5,385 nucleotides of DNA from JBNKVT01 sp050299335 (GCA_050299335.1 JBNKVT010000039.1:1-5385); one strand, 5' to 3'; positions 1 through 5,310 are shown, numbered from the stretch's first letter. Numbers and translations: made by a program. The notes: generated by a model from the sequence alone, not told the origin.

Positions 1-54
1 CCCCGCCCAACCACCAAGTCTCTTCAGTTCGGTAAACTTGGTGGTTGGGCGGGG
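1..54 (+). repeat. 19-bp perfect inverted repeat (hairpin) in the rplQ leader
   Basis: Bases 1-19 are exactly complementary to 36-54, giving a 19-bp G/C-rich stem with a 16-nt loop (20-35). The stem starts at base 1, so it may extend beyond the window. No T-run follows the right arm; the next bases are G-rich, so it is not a standard intrinsic terminator. In related bacteria rpoA usually sits directly upstream of rplQ, so this probably lies in the rpoA-rplQ spacer, where it could block 3'-to-5' decay, attenuate transcription or regulate rplQ translation. That role is inference; the repeat itself is directly visible. Confidence 0.9.
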
Positions 55-66
55 AGGAGGGGCGGG
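47..66 (+). other. Potential G-quadruplex motif in the rplQ leader
   Basis: On the + (mRNA-sense) strand, four G-tracts of at least three Gs lie at 47-49, 51-54, 59-62 and 64-66. They are joined by loops of 1, 4 and 1 nt, which fits the canonical G3+N1-7 pattern. The first two tracts are also part of the right arm of the 1-54 hairpin, so both structures cannot form fully at once. The motif is certain; folding in the cell is not shown. Confidence 0.55.
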
Positions 67-102
67 TGGCGGCGGCACAGCCGGGAATAATCCCCAAGGA
101 GA

Positions 103-126
103 GTGGTTTCCTGCGCAGGACCACCA
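103..126 (+). repeat. Palindrome and alternative pairing segment just upstream of the rplQ RBS
   Basis: Bases 109-120 (TCCTGCGCAGGA) are a perfect 12-nt palindrome. GTGG at 103-106 can pair with CCAC at 121-124 around it, leaving a 2-nt bulge. ACCACCA at 120-126 is also complementary to TGGTGGT at 39-45, inside the right arm of the 1-54 hairpin. These pairings exclude one another, and they end 11 nt before the Shine-Dalgarno region at 138-145. A role in control is inferred only. Confidence 0.5.
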
Positions 127-153
127 GACAAAGTATAAAGAAGGATACTGAAA

Positions 154-573
154 ATGCGTCACGGACACGGATACCGTAAACTCAACCGCACCCACGAGCA
201 CCGCAAGGCGCTGTTCGCCAACATGGCCGGGTCTCTGATCGAGCATGAGCAGATCAAGACCACCCTGCCGAAAGCCAAGGAACTGAAGCGGGTGATGGAC
301 AAGCTGATCACGCTCGGCAAGCGCGGCGATCTTCACGCCCGCCGCCAGGCTGCCGCGCAGCTGAAGCAGGACATGCATGTCGCCAAGCTCTTCGACACGC
401 TCGGCGAGCGCTACAAGGACCGCCAGGGCGGCTATACCCGCGTCCTGAAGGCCGGCTTTCGCTATGGCGACATGGCCCCGATGGCGATTATCGAGCTCGT
501 GGACCGCGACACCGCCGCCAAGGGTGCCGCCGACAAGGCAAGGGTCGAGGCCGAGGAAGCCGAAGAGGATTGA
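154..573 (+). CDS. rplQ: 50S ribosomal protein L17
   Basis: L17 is a core protein of the bacterial 50S ribosomal subunit. The 139-residue product has the family N-terminus (MRHGHGYRKLNRTHEHRKA), then the FANMAGSLIEHEQIKTTLPKAKEL region and the GGYTRVLKAGFRYGDMAPMAIIELVDR block near residues 89-118, which is the usual L17 fold order. The acidic, alanine-rich C-terminal tail (about residues 119-139) is a short extension of the kind seen in alphaproteobacteria. The start at 154 is supported by an AAGAAGGA Shine-Dalgarno sequence at 138-145 and by the conserved N-terminus. It is normally the last gene of the ribosomal protein/rpoA cluster, and the terminator just downstream agrees with that. The leader is heavily structured (1-126). 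The identification is secure. Confidence 0.98.
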   Translation: MRHGHGYRKLNRTHEHRKALFANMAGSLIEHEQIKTTLPKAKELKRVMDKLITLGKRGDLHARRQAAAQLKQDMHVAKLFDTLGERYKDRQGGYTRVLKAGFRYGDMAPMAIIELVDRDTAAKGAADKARVEAEEAEED

Positions 574-594
574 TCCTTTCGGAAGCCGATTTTT

Positions 595-622
595 AAAGGC
601 CGCTCCGACCGGGCGGCCTTTT
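595..622 (+). terminator. Rho-independent terminator after rplQ
   Basis: AAAGGCCGC at 595-603 pairs perfectly with GCGGCCTTT at 613-621. Two further inner pairs (T604-G612 wobble, C605-G611) leave a small loop, and the stem ends in TTTT (619-622). It lies 22 nt past the rplQ stop codon. Read on the - strand the stem ends in only three Us before a run of As, so it should be much weaker as a terminator for the convergent gene at 666-1196. Confidence 0.88.
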
Positions 623-665
623 GCATTTCAGGGGCGTTTCCCGACTTTCCGGCTATCCTGCACAA

Positions 666-1196
666 TCAGGCGGGAACGTAGGTCAGCCTGACCGTCTCCG
701 CGCCGATCCTTTCGCTGTCCGTCAGGCGGAGGCGGGGCAGGGGACCGGCGAAGAACGGTGTGCCGCTGCCGAGCACGACCGGGTGGAAATAGAGATGGTA
801 TTCGTCGATCAGACCCATCTCGCCGAGCCCATGCCCCAGCATCGTCCCGCCTGCGTCGATGACGCCGTCAACCCGCGCCTTCAGCCCGCGCACCGCCGTC
901 TCGACATCGTCCGCGATCAGCGCGGCATTGGGACCGACCGTATCGAGGCTGCGTGACACCACCCATTTCGGCTGCTTCCGCCAGGCCTCGGCAAACGCGT
1001 GTTCGTCGGCACCCCAACCGGGCTGATCCTCGTCCCAATAGCGCATGATCTCATACAGGCGCCGCCCGTAGAGGCTGCCGGCAAGCCCGCCGACATAATC
1101 GATCCAGTACCGGAACAGCGTGGGATCTGGCGCGAACTTGTCGAAATCGACATAGCCGTCCAGCGACAGGTTCATTCCGAAAACGATCTTTGCCAT
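666..1196 (-). CDS. Dihydrofolate reductase family protein (RibD C-terminal-like)
   Basis: This is a 176-residue cytoplasmic protein of the dihydrofolate-reductase-like fold, related to the reductase domain of RibD and to YyaP/YwjB-type proteins, probably NAD(P)H-dependent. Visible family marks are the first strand and loop (KIVFGMNLSLDGYVD, residues 3-17), the YGRRLYEIMRYW helix (43-54), and the C-terminal signature GGTMLGHGLGEMGLIDEY (116-133) followed by HPVVLGSGTPFFAG (138-151). Length is usual for stand-alone members. An in-frame ATG lies further upstream at 1277, but the start at 1196 puts the conserved first strand at the N-terminus and has GGAGA at 1206-1210, 9 nt away. It converges with rplQ and follows the 1523-5129 operon on the same strand after a 326-nt gap, so it is probably a separate transcript. 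The true substrate is unknown, and folate reduction should not be assumed. Confidence 0.87.
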   Translation of the reverse strand: MAKIVFGMNLSLDGYVDFDKFAPDPTLFRYWIDYVGGLAGSLYGRRLYEIMRYWDEDQPGWGADEHAFAEAWRKQPKWVVSRSLDTVGPNAALIADDVETAVRGLKARVDGVIDAGGTMLGHGLGEMGLIDEYHLYFHPVVLGSGTPFFAGPLPRLRLTDSERIGAETVRLTYVPA

Positions 1197-1227
1197 GGTC
1201 CGATGTCTCCGTTCTGGTCGCCTGACT

Positions 1228-1256
1228 TTTATAGCATTTTGCGCCAAATCGAATTC
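1228..1256 (-). promoter_or_regulatory. Candidate promoter of the reductase gene
   Basis: On the - strand, TATAAA (1233 to 1228) is a good -10 hexamer. It would place the transcription start near 1221, about 25 nt before the ATG at 1196. The sequence 17 nt upstream of it (1256 to 1251, GAATTC) is a poor -35 match, so this could be an activator-dependent promoter or a false hit. The left arm of the 13-bp inverted repeat (1253-1265) overlaps the expected -35 position. Confidence 0.4.
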
Positions 1257-1336
1257 ATTCCGATCCTTGAGACGCATTTGCTACGCAAACGCTGCCTCGC
1301 TGATCGGAATGAATAAGTGAATCCAATCAGGCGCAA
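1239..1336. repeat. Nested inverted repeat upstream of the reductase gene
   Basis: Three dyads share one centre. TTGCGCC at 1239-1245 matches GGCGCAA at 1330-1336. ATTCATTCCGATC at 1253-1265 is a perfect 13-bp match to 1302-1314. Inside, GCATTTGC at 1274-1281 pairs with 1285-1292 around a 3-nt loop, with one mismatch. Spacing between the outer and middle arms differs on the two sides (7 and 15 nt). The layout fits a small palindromic mobile or repeat element (MITE-like) or a structured 5' region. No transposase or clear target duplication is visible. Confidence 0.65.
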
Positions 1337-1347
1337 TACACACTCGA

Positions 1348-1390
1348 CCAAATTCGTTTCAGACTGTCGCAGTCTGAAAAGGAATTTTGG
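1348..1390. repeat. Palindrome copy A (TCAGACTG-TCG-CAGTCTGA core)
   Basis: TTTCAGACTG at 1357-1366 and CAGTCTGAAA at 1370-1379 form a perfect 10-bp dyad around TCG. After a small internal loop, CCAAATTC (1348-1355) pairs with GAATTTTGG (1382-1390) with a single-base bulge. The flanks are CAAA-rich on the left and TTTTG on the right, as in the neighbouring palindrome at 1391-1459. No T-run follows on either strand that would make it a classical terminator. Confidence 0.8.
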
Positions 1391-1459
1391 GCCAGAGAAG
1401 TAGGCTTGAGCAAAATCCTGGGATCAGATTGGTTCAATCTGATCCGGTTTTGCTCTGGC
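1391..1459. repeat. Palindrome copy B (TCAGATTG-GTT-CAATCTGA core)
   Basis: GGATCAGATTG (1421-1431) and CAATCTGATCC (1435-1445) form a perfect 11-bp dyad around GTT. Outside it GAGCAAAATC (1408-1417) pairs with GGTTTTGCTC (1446-1455), with one T-G wobble and a 3-nt bulge on the left. GCCA (1391-1394) can close with TGGC (1456-1459). GCCAGAG/CTCTGGC (1391-1397 with 1453-1459) is an alternative outer stem. The core matches copy A except for one base pair, where T:A replaces C:G, and the 3-nt spacer. Confidence 0.8.
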
Positions 1460-1522
1460 GCACGGACCCTGGATCGGTAGACAGCCCGGAAGCGGGCGGG
1501 ATCGGACCGAGGGGTGCAGCGG

Positions 1523-3133
1523 TCAGAAGGCGCCGTCATAGGCGCGCCGCCCGATTCGGCAGGCCAGAAGCGTAACCCCCTGGCGGTCGAGCGCGATCCG
1601 AGCTTCGGCTGCCAAGGTCGCGGCGTCGTCGATCCAGATCCCGTGGCCGCCGAAGGCGCGGGCCAGGGCAGGAAAGTCGGTGCCACCGAAATCGACCCCG
1701 AGATTGGGCCGCTGGCTGGCGCGCTGCTTCATCTCGATCAGGGTCAGGCTCTCATCGACCAGCACGCAGATGGTCAGGTTGAGTCCGAGATCGCGGAAGG
1801 TGGCGAGTTCGCCCGGGCCCATCTCGAGACCCGCATCGCCGACGAAAGCCAGGGCCGGGATGTCGGGTTTGCCCAGCGCGTGGCCGGCGGCGATGGGCAC
1901 GGCGCAGGCCATGGTGCAGAGGGCGGAGGATTGCAGCAGGGTGCGCGGGGCCGGACAGGGCCAGATCTGGCTGAGCAGGATGCGGTGAGCGCCGGAATCG
2001 GCGGTGATGACGGTCTCGGGCGGCATCGCCGCGCGCAAGGTCCGGAAGATCGCGTGCGGGCCCCAGGTTTCGGGGCCCTTGAAGGCCTCGGCGAGGGCGG
2101 ATCTGGCCTGGGCCGGGGCATCGTCGGGCCAGCGTTCGGGCGGCGGGGCGAGGGCGCGCGATAGGATGGCCAGCGTCTCGCCGACGCGGCCCGGCAGGGT
2201 GTGGCTGACATGGTGCATGCCGTGGGCGCGGGGGGTTTGCGTGATCTCGATGACGGTCTTGTCGGGCGCCCATGGGTCGCGCCAGCCGATACGCATTTCG
2301 ATCGGGTCGTAGCCCATCAGCAGCACGCAGTCCGACTTGTCGATCAGCGGCTTCAGGATGGTATCGGCTCTGGGCGACAGGCCGGCCCCGCCGAGGCTCA
2401 GCGGATGCGCCTCGTCGATCAGCCCCTTGCCCTTGTAGGTGGTGATCAGCGGGATCTGCTGGGCCTCGCAGAAGGCGCGGATCGAGGCGGCGGCCTTTTC
2501 GTTGACCGCATCGACCCCGGCGATGGCCAGCGGGCGGGTCGCCGCGTTCAGGTGCCGGACGGCGTCGCGGAACGGGCGGTCCTCGACCGGGACGGCGGCG
2601 GCCTGCACTGTGGGCAGGGGCGGGGTCGTCTCAGCGGTTTCGGCCTCGGCCACACCGATGGGAACGTCGATATGGACCGGGCCGGGCTGGCCTTCGGTGG
2701 CAATGGCGATGGCCTTGGCGATGGTGGCCCCGACCGCCCCGCGCCGGGCGCGGAAGCTGGCCTTGGTGACGGGGCGCAGCAGCGCCTGGTGGTCGAAGAT
2801 CTGGTGGGTGTAGCTTTCGGCATCGGCGCGGTCTATGCAGCCGGTGAGGAAGATCAGCGGCACCTTGTCCTGATGGGCGTTGGCCACCGTGTTGACGGCA
2901 TTGGCCACACCGGGCCCGAGGGTGGCGACCAGCACGCCCGGCGCGCCGGTGGCGTGCCAGAGGCCCTCGGCCATGAACCCGGCGGCGTTTTCGTGCTTGG
3001 TGAGGATGAATGTCAGACCGGCGCGGTCGAGACCTTCCATCAGCGCCAGAACCTCGCCGCCGGGGATGCCGAACGCGTGGGTGCAGCCTGATTGCGCCAG
3101 CGCCTGGCCGATGATGTCTGCGCCTGTGGTCAT
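1523..3133 (-). CDS. ThDP-dependent enzyme, acetolactate synthase superfamily
   Basis: This 536-residue cytoplasmic protein has the three-domain layout of the IlvB/COG0028 superfamily: N-terminal pyrimidine-binding domain (about 1-165), central domain (about 190-325) and C-terminal diphosphate-binding domain (about 375-525). The catalytic glutamate is visible as E48 in KHENAAGFMAEG, and LGPGVANAV (72-80) is the usual glycine loop. The diphosphate/Mg motif, usually GDG...NN, reads GDAGLEMGPGELA from 432 and VD at 459-460, so an aspartate takes the place of the second asparagine. It is the third gene of the operon: its ATG overlaps the CoA-transferase stop by 4 nt, with GGGAG at 3141-3145. No acetolactate synthase small subunit is adjacent, so branched-chain amino acid synthesis is unlikely. 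It lacks the VGIP N-terminal signature I associate with oxalyl-CoA decarboxylase and 2-hydroxyacyl-CoA lyase. A decarboxylase, lyase or carboligase is possible; the substrate is unknown. Confidence 0.9.
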   Translation of the reverse strand: MTTGADIIGQALAQSGCTHAFGIPGGEVLALMEGLDRAGLTFILTKHENAAGFMAEGLWHATGAPGVLVATLGPGVANAVNTVANAHQDKVPLIFLTGCIDRADAESYTHQIFDHQALLRPVTKASFRARRGAVGATIAKAIAIATEGQPGPVHIDVPIGVAEAETAETTPPLPTVQAAAVPVEDRPFRDAVRHLNAATRPLAIAGVDAVNEKAAASIRAFCEAQQIPLITTYKGKGLIDEAHPLSLGGAGLSPRADTILKPLIDKSDCVLLMGYDPIEMRIGWRDPWAPDKTVIEITQTPRAHGMHHVSHTLPGRVGETLAILSRALAPPPERWPDDAPAQARSALAEAFKGPETWGPHAIFRTLRAAMPPETVITADSGAHRILLSQIWPCPAPRTLLQSSALCTMACAVPIAAGHALGKPDIPALAFVGDAGLEMGPGELATFRDLGLNLTICVLVDESLTLIEMKQRASQRPNLGVDFGGTDFPALARAFGGHGIWIDDAATLAAEARIALDRQGVTLLACRIGRRAYDGAF

Positions 3134-3145
3134 GACGGGTCTCCC
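3130..3145 (-). promoter_or_regulatory. Translational coupling junction (ATGA overlap)
   Basis: The CoA-transferase stop codon (TGA, 3132 to 3130) overlaps the ThDP-enzyme start (ATG, 3133 to 3131) by 4 nt on the - strand. A GGGAG ribosome-binding site at 3145 to 3141 sits 7 nt before the ATG, inside the upstream gene. This arrangement normally gives reinitiation by the same ribosomes and linked expression of the two enzymes. Confidence 0.85.
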
Positions 3146-4350
3146 AGGGCACCGGCCTCGCGGAGGGCGCCGATTTCGGTGTCGGATTTCTGCAGGATGT
3201 CGCGCAGGACGGTCTCGGTATCGGCCCCCAGCAGGGGTGGGGCGGATTGGTATTCGATGGGCGTCTCGCTGAGGCGGATCGGGTTGCCGATCAGGTCAAC
3301 GGTGCCGCTGACCGGATGCGGCAGCGTGATCTTCATCTCGCGGGCGAGGGTCTGGGGATGGGCGAAGACCTGGCCTAGGTCGTTGATCGGGCCGCAGGGG
3401 ACAGAGACCTTCTCGAGCGCGGCGATCCAGTCGGCGGCGGGCCTTGTGACGGTGAGTTGATTGAGCAGCGGGATCAGGGTGTCGCGGTTGCGAACCCGGT
3501 CGGCGTTCTTCGCAAAGCGCGGGTCGGCGGCGAGGCCGGACCCGGCCGCCTCGCAGAATTTCGCGAACTGGCTGTCATTGCCAACCGCGAGGATGAAATC
3601 CGCGTCCGAGGCCGGGAAGGTCCCGTAGGGCACGATGGTCGGATGTTCGTTGCCGCGCCGTGGTGGCGGCTTGCCATCGACCAGATAGGCCGCCCCCTGA
3701 TTGATCAGCCAGCTGATCTGGGTGTCGAAGAGACTGATATCGATATATTGCCCTCGCCCGCTCGCCCCCCGCGCGTGCAGCGCCGCGAGGATCGCGGTGG
3801 TGGCATACATCCCGCACATCACATCGGCGATCCCGACCCCGGCCTTCATCGGCGGACGGTCCGCCTCGCCGGTCAGCGACATGATCCCGCCCATGCCCTG
3901 AATGAGGAAGTCGTAGCCGGCCCGCTCCGCATAGGGCCCGGTCTGACCGAAGCCGGAGATCGAGCAATAGATCAGCCCCGGGTTCAGCGCTTTCAGGTTC
4001 TCATAGCCGAGCCCGCGCCGCGTCAGGTCGCCGACCTTGAAATTCTCGATAACGATATCGGACACCGCCGCCAGATCCCGGATCACCGCTTGCCCGGCTT
4101 CGGTGGCGATATCGACCGCCACCGATTTCTTGCCCCGGTTGGCGCAGAGGTAATAGGCGCTTTCCGCCGTATCCCGCCCCTCGCCATCCTTCAGAAACGG
4201 CGGCCCCCAGCCGCGGGTGTCGTCGCCGCGCCCGGGGCGTTCTATCTTGATCACCTCGGCGCCGAGATCGGACAGAAGCTGGGTCGCGGTCGGCCCGGCG
4301 AGGATGCGGGATAGATCGAGGACGCGCACGCCCGTCAGCGGAGGAGCCAT
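3130..4350 (-). CDS. Family III CoA-transferase (CaiB/BaiF)
   Basis: This 406-residue cytoplasmic enzyme moves CoA from one acyl-CoA to a carboxylic acid, a family that works as interlocked dimers. Visible marks are the N-terminal LTGVRVLDLSRILAGPTATQLLSDLGAEVIKIE block (residues 5-37), NRGKKSVAVD (71-80), ENFKVGDLTRRGLGY (102-116), GFGQTGPY (133-140) and the segment GVGIADVMCG. In that segment D176 aligns with the catalytic Asp169 of formyl-CoA transferase. GRGQYIDISLFD (198-209), PCGPIND (318-324) and PLLGADTETVL (372-382) complete the pattern. Length is usual. The start at 4350 is chosen over an in-frame ATG at 4533: it begins directly before the conserved domain and has AAGGG at 4357-4361, 6 nt away. 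The product resembles succinyl-CoA:dicarboxylate CoA-transferases more than formyl-CoA transferase, but substrates cannot be assigned. It is the middle gene of the operon, with a 1-nt overlap upstream and a 4-nt overlap downstream. Confidence 0.93.
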   Translation of the reverse strand: MAPPLTGVRVLDLSRILAGPTATQLLSDLGAEVIKIERPGRGDDTRGWGPPFLKDGEGRDTAESAYYLCANRGKKSVAVDIATEAGQAVIRDLAAVSDIVIENFKVGDLTRRGLGYENLKALNPGLIYCSISGFGQTGPYAERAGYDFLIQGMGGIMSLTGEADRPPMKAGVGIADVMCGMYATTAILAALHARGASGRGQYIDISLFDTQISWLINQGAAYLVDGKPPPRRGNEHPTIVPYGTFPASDADFILAVGNDSQFAKFCEAAGSGLAADPRFAKNADRVRNRDTLIPLLNQLTVTRPAADWIAALEKVSVPCGPINDLGQVFAHPQTLAREMKITLPHPVSGTVDLIGNPIRLSETPIEYQSAPPLLGADTETVLRDILQKSDTEIGALREAGALGDPS

Positions 4351-4361
4351 TACCAGCCCTT
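4350..4361 (-). promoter_or_regulatory. Translational coupling junction (TAATG overlap) and start-deciding RBS
   Basis: The esterase stop (TAA, 4352 to 4350) and the CoA-transferase ATG (4350 to 4348) share one base. AAGGG at 4361 to 4357, inside the last codons of the esterase gene, lies 6 nt before the ATG. The site supports the 4350 start over the in-frame ATG at 4533, which would lie deep within the esterase gene, and it implies coupled translation. Confidence 0.85.
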
Positions 4362-5129
4362 GAGTTCGGACAGTTCCTCCCAAGCGCGTATCACCCATTC
4401 GGTGCGAATGGAATGGCCGCCATCGTGCAGGCACAGTTCCAGCAGGCCTTCCCCGCAGACGGCCCGCTGACAGGCCAGCAGCCCGTCCTGCCGCGTGGTA
4501 TCGGGCAGTTTGCAGTTTCCCTGCCGCTCCCATTGCGCGAGGCTTTCATGGAGATCGCTCTGGCGGCTGTTGGCGATGGCCCGGCCCCGGATCGGCACGG
4601 TACGATCGGCGGTGCCATGCACATGCATCAGCACCGGCATCGGCGACGGGCAGTCCTCCGGCACCGGGTTCCAGTAGTCCCCGGCGACCGGCGCGAAGCC
4701 GGCAAAATACGACCCGCGATAGCACGCGACGTTCCAGGCCATCGAGCCGCCGACCGAGAAGCCCGAGACCATGATCCGGTCCATGTCGATGGGAAAGCGG
4801 TCGGCGATGTCGGCGACCAGGGCATCGACAAAGGCGAACTCGTCGCGATCCTGTTCGGGAGAGCCGGGAAAGGACCAGCTGTTGCCGATGCCTTGCGGCG
4901 CGATCACCGCGATCCCCCGTTCCGCCGCCTGCCCGAGCAGCGCGCCGTTGCGCATCACCGCGGCTGCCGTTCCCTGATATGGGTGAAAGAACAGGATCGC
5001 CGGGAACGGCCCGTCGCCGTCGGGGAGGGCAATCCGATAGGTTCCGTTCTCGACGACGCAGTCACTGTCCTGCCCGCAGGCCCAGAGTGCTTGCGGGAGC
5101 AGCATGAAGATCAGGATGAGTAGTCGCAT
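4350..5129 (-). CDS. Exported alpha/beta-hydrolase esterase (LpqC / PHB-depolymerase-like)
   Basis: This 259-residue serine hydrolase probably cleaves carboxylic esters outside the cytoplasm. The N-terminus MRLLILIFMLLPQALWA is a short signal peptide with probable cleavage before C18. The catalytic triad is readable: S125 in GFSVGG, D175 in HGTADRTVP and H239 in DGGHS. FFHPYQGTA (47-55) supplies the oxyanion region, and DEFAFVDALVADIADRF (96-112) is typical of this depolymerase/feruloyl-esterase-like group. After cleavage there would be eight cysteines (18, 24, 136, 160, 206, 220, 225, 233), which suits a disulfide-bonded periplasmic or secreted protein. The start at 5129 is chosen over an in-frame ATG at 5306 because it exposes the signal peptide and has AGAGGG at 5134-5139. 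It is the first gene of the operon with the CoA-transferase and ThDP enzyme. Polymer depolymerisation itself is not established; a small-ester hydrolase is equally possible. Confidence 0.88.
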   Translation of the reverse strand: MRLLILIFMLLPQALWACGQDSDCVVENGTYRIALPDGDGPFPAILFFHPYQGTAAAVMRNGALLGQAAERGIAVIAPQGIGNSWSFPGSPEQDRDEFAFVDALVADIADRFPIDMDRIMVSGFSVGGSMAWNVACYRGSYFAGFAPVAGDYWNPVPEDCPSPMPVLMHVHGTADRTVPIRGRAIANSRQSDLHESLAQWERQGNCKLPDTTRQDGLLACQRAVCGEGLLELCLHDGGHSIRTEWVIRAWEELSELKGW

Positions 5130-5310
5130 GTTGCCCTCTAAAAACCGATCGAGCCATGCTGACGGGGCGGGTGGCGGAAGGAAACTCAATAAGGTGTGAA
5201 GAGGGGGCCACTTTTTGGGGAGGTACATGCGCGCGTTCGTTCGTCGCTGAAATCCGTCCACGGGAAAGGTATCCCTTTTGCGCCTCGCGCTTTCTCCTTC
5301 TTCCAAATAC
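5130..5310 (-). other. Leader of the esterase operon
   Basis: No gene is supported here. On the - strand the stretch runs from the G/C-rich repeat to the esterase start and should hold the operon promoter, but I find no -35/-10 pair good enough to annotate. A minor dyad, AAAGG (5265-5269) with CCTTT (5274-5278), is visible. The 14-mer at 5164-5177 also occurs at 59-72. Confidence 0.5.

Larger units (their letters stand above)
1197..1522. other. 326-bp non-coding, palindrome-rich intergenic region
   Basis: No convincing gene occupies this gap between the ends of two same-strand genes. It is AT-richer than its neighbours; for example, 15 of the 40 bases at 1221-1260 are G/C. It contains a candidate promoter for the downstream reductase gene, a nested inverted repeat (1239-1336) and two adjacent long palindromes (1348-1390, 1391-1459). 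The last part (1460-1522) returns to high GC and shows nothing notable. I see no intrinsic terminator with a T-run for the operon ending at 1523. Confidence 0.75.

Noticed and set aside
134..139. TATAAA as a -10 box for an rplQ promoter
   Set aside because: It overlaps the Shine-Dalgarno region and would place the start within a few bases of the rplQ ATG. No -35 is present at a proper distance.
1197..1277. N-terminal extension of the reductase gene to the ATG at 1277
   Set aside because: The extra 27 residues precede the conserved first strand, run through the candidate promoter and inverted repeat, and are not needed by the family. A Shine-Dalgarno site supports 1196.
1391..1462. Possible tRNA: 7-bp GCCAGAG/CTCTGGC ends, a GGTTCAATC motif and a following CA
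   Set aside because: The GTTCAATC motif lies in the centre of a palindrome and not in a T-arm next to the 3' acceptor strand. Base 8 is not T, and no D- or anticodon arm fits. The palindrome explains all the pairing.
1327..1686. - strand open frame of 119 codons crossing the intergenic palindromes
   Set aside because: It overlaps the end of the ThDP enzyme gene in another frame, shows no family similarity, and its coding would be dominated by the palindromes.
2201..3091. Long + strand open frame (296 codons) opposite the ThDP enzyme gene
   Set aside because: It lies antisense to a well-supported gene, has no recognisable domain, and is expected from high GC at third codon positions. Similar + strand frames at 3457-4314 and 4413-5123 are rejected for the same reason.
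1523..4350. Naming the pair frc/oxc (formyl-CoA transferase / oxalyl-CoA decarboxylase)
   Set aside because: Gene order is suggestive, but the ThDP enzyme is closer in its N-terminal motifs to the acetolactate synthase group, and the CoA-transferase looks more like dicarboxylate-specific members. Symbols would overstate what is known.
5130..5306. N-terminal extension of the esterase gene to the ATG at 5306
   Set aside because: It would bury the signal peptide behind 59 residues of low-complexity sequence. The start at 5129 has a good ribosome-binding site.
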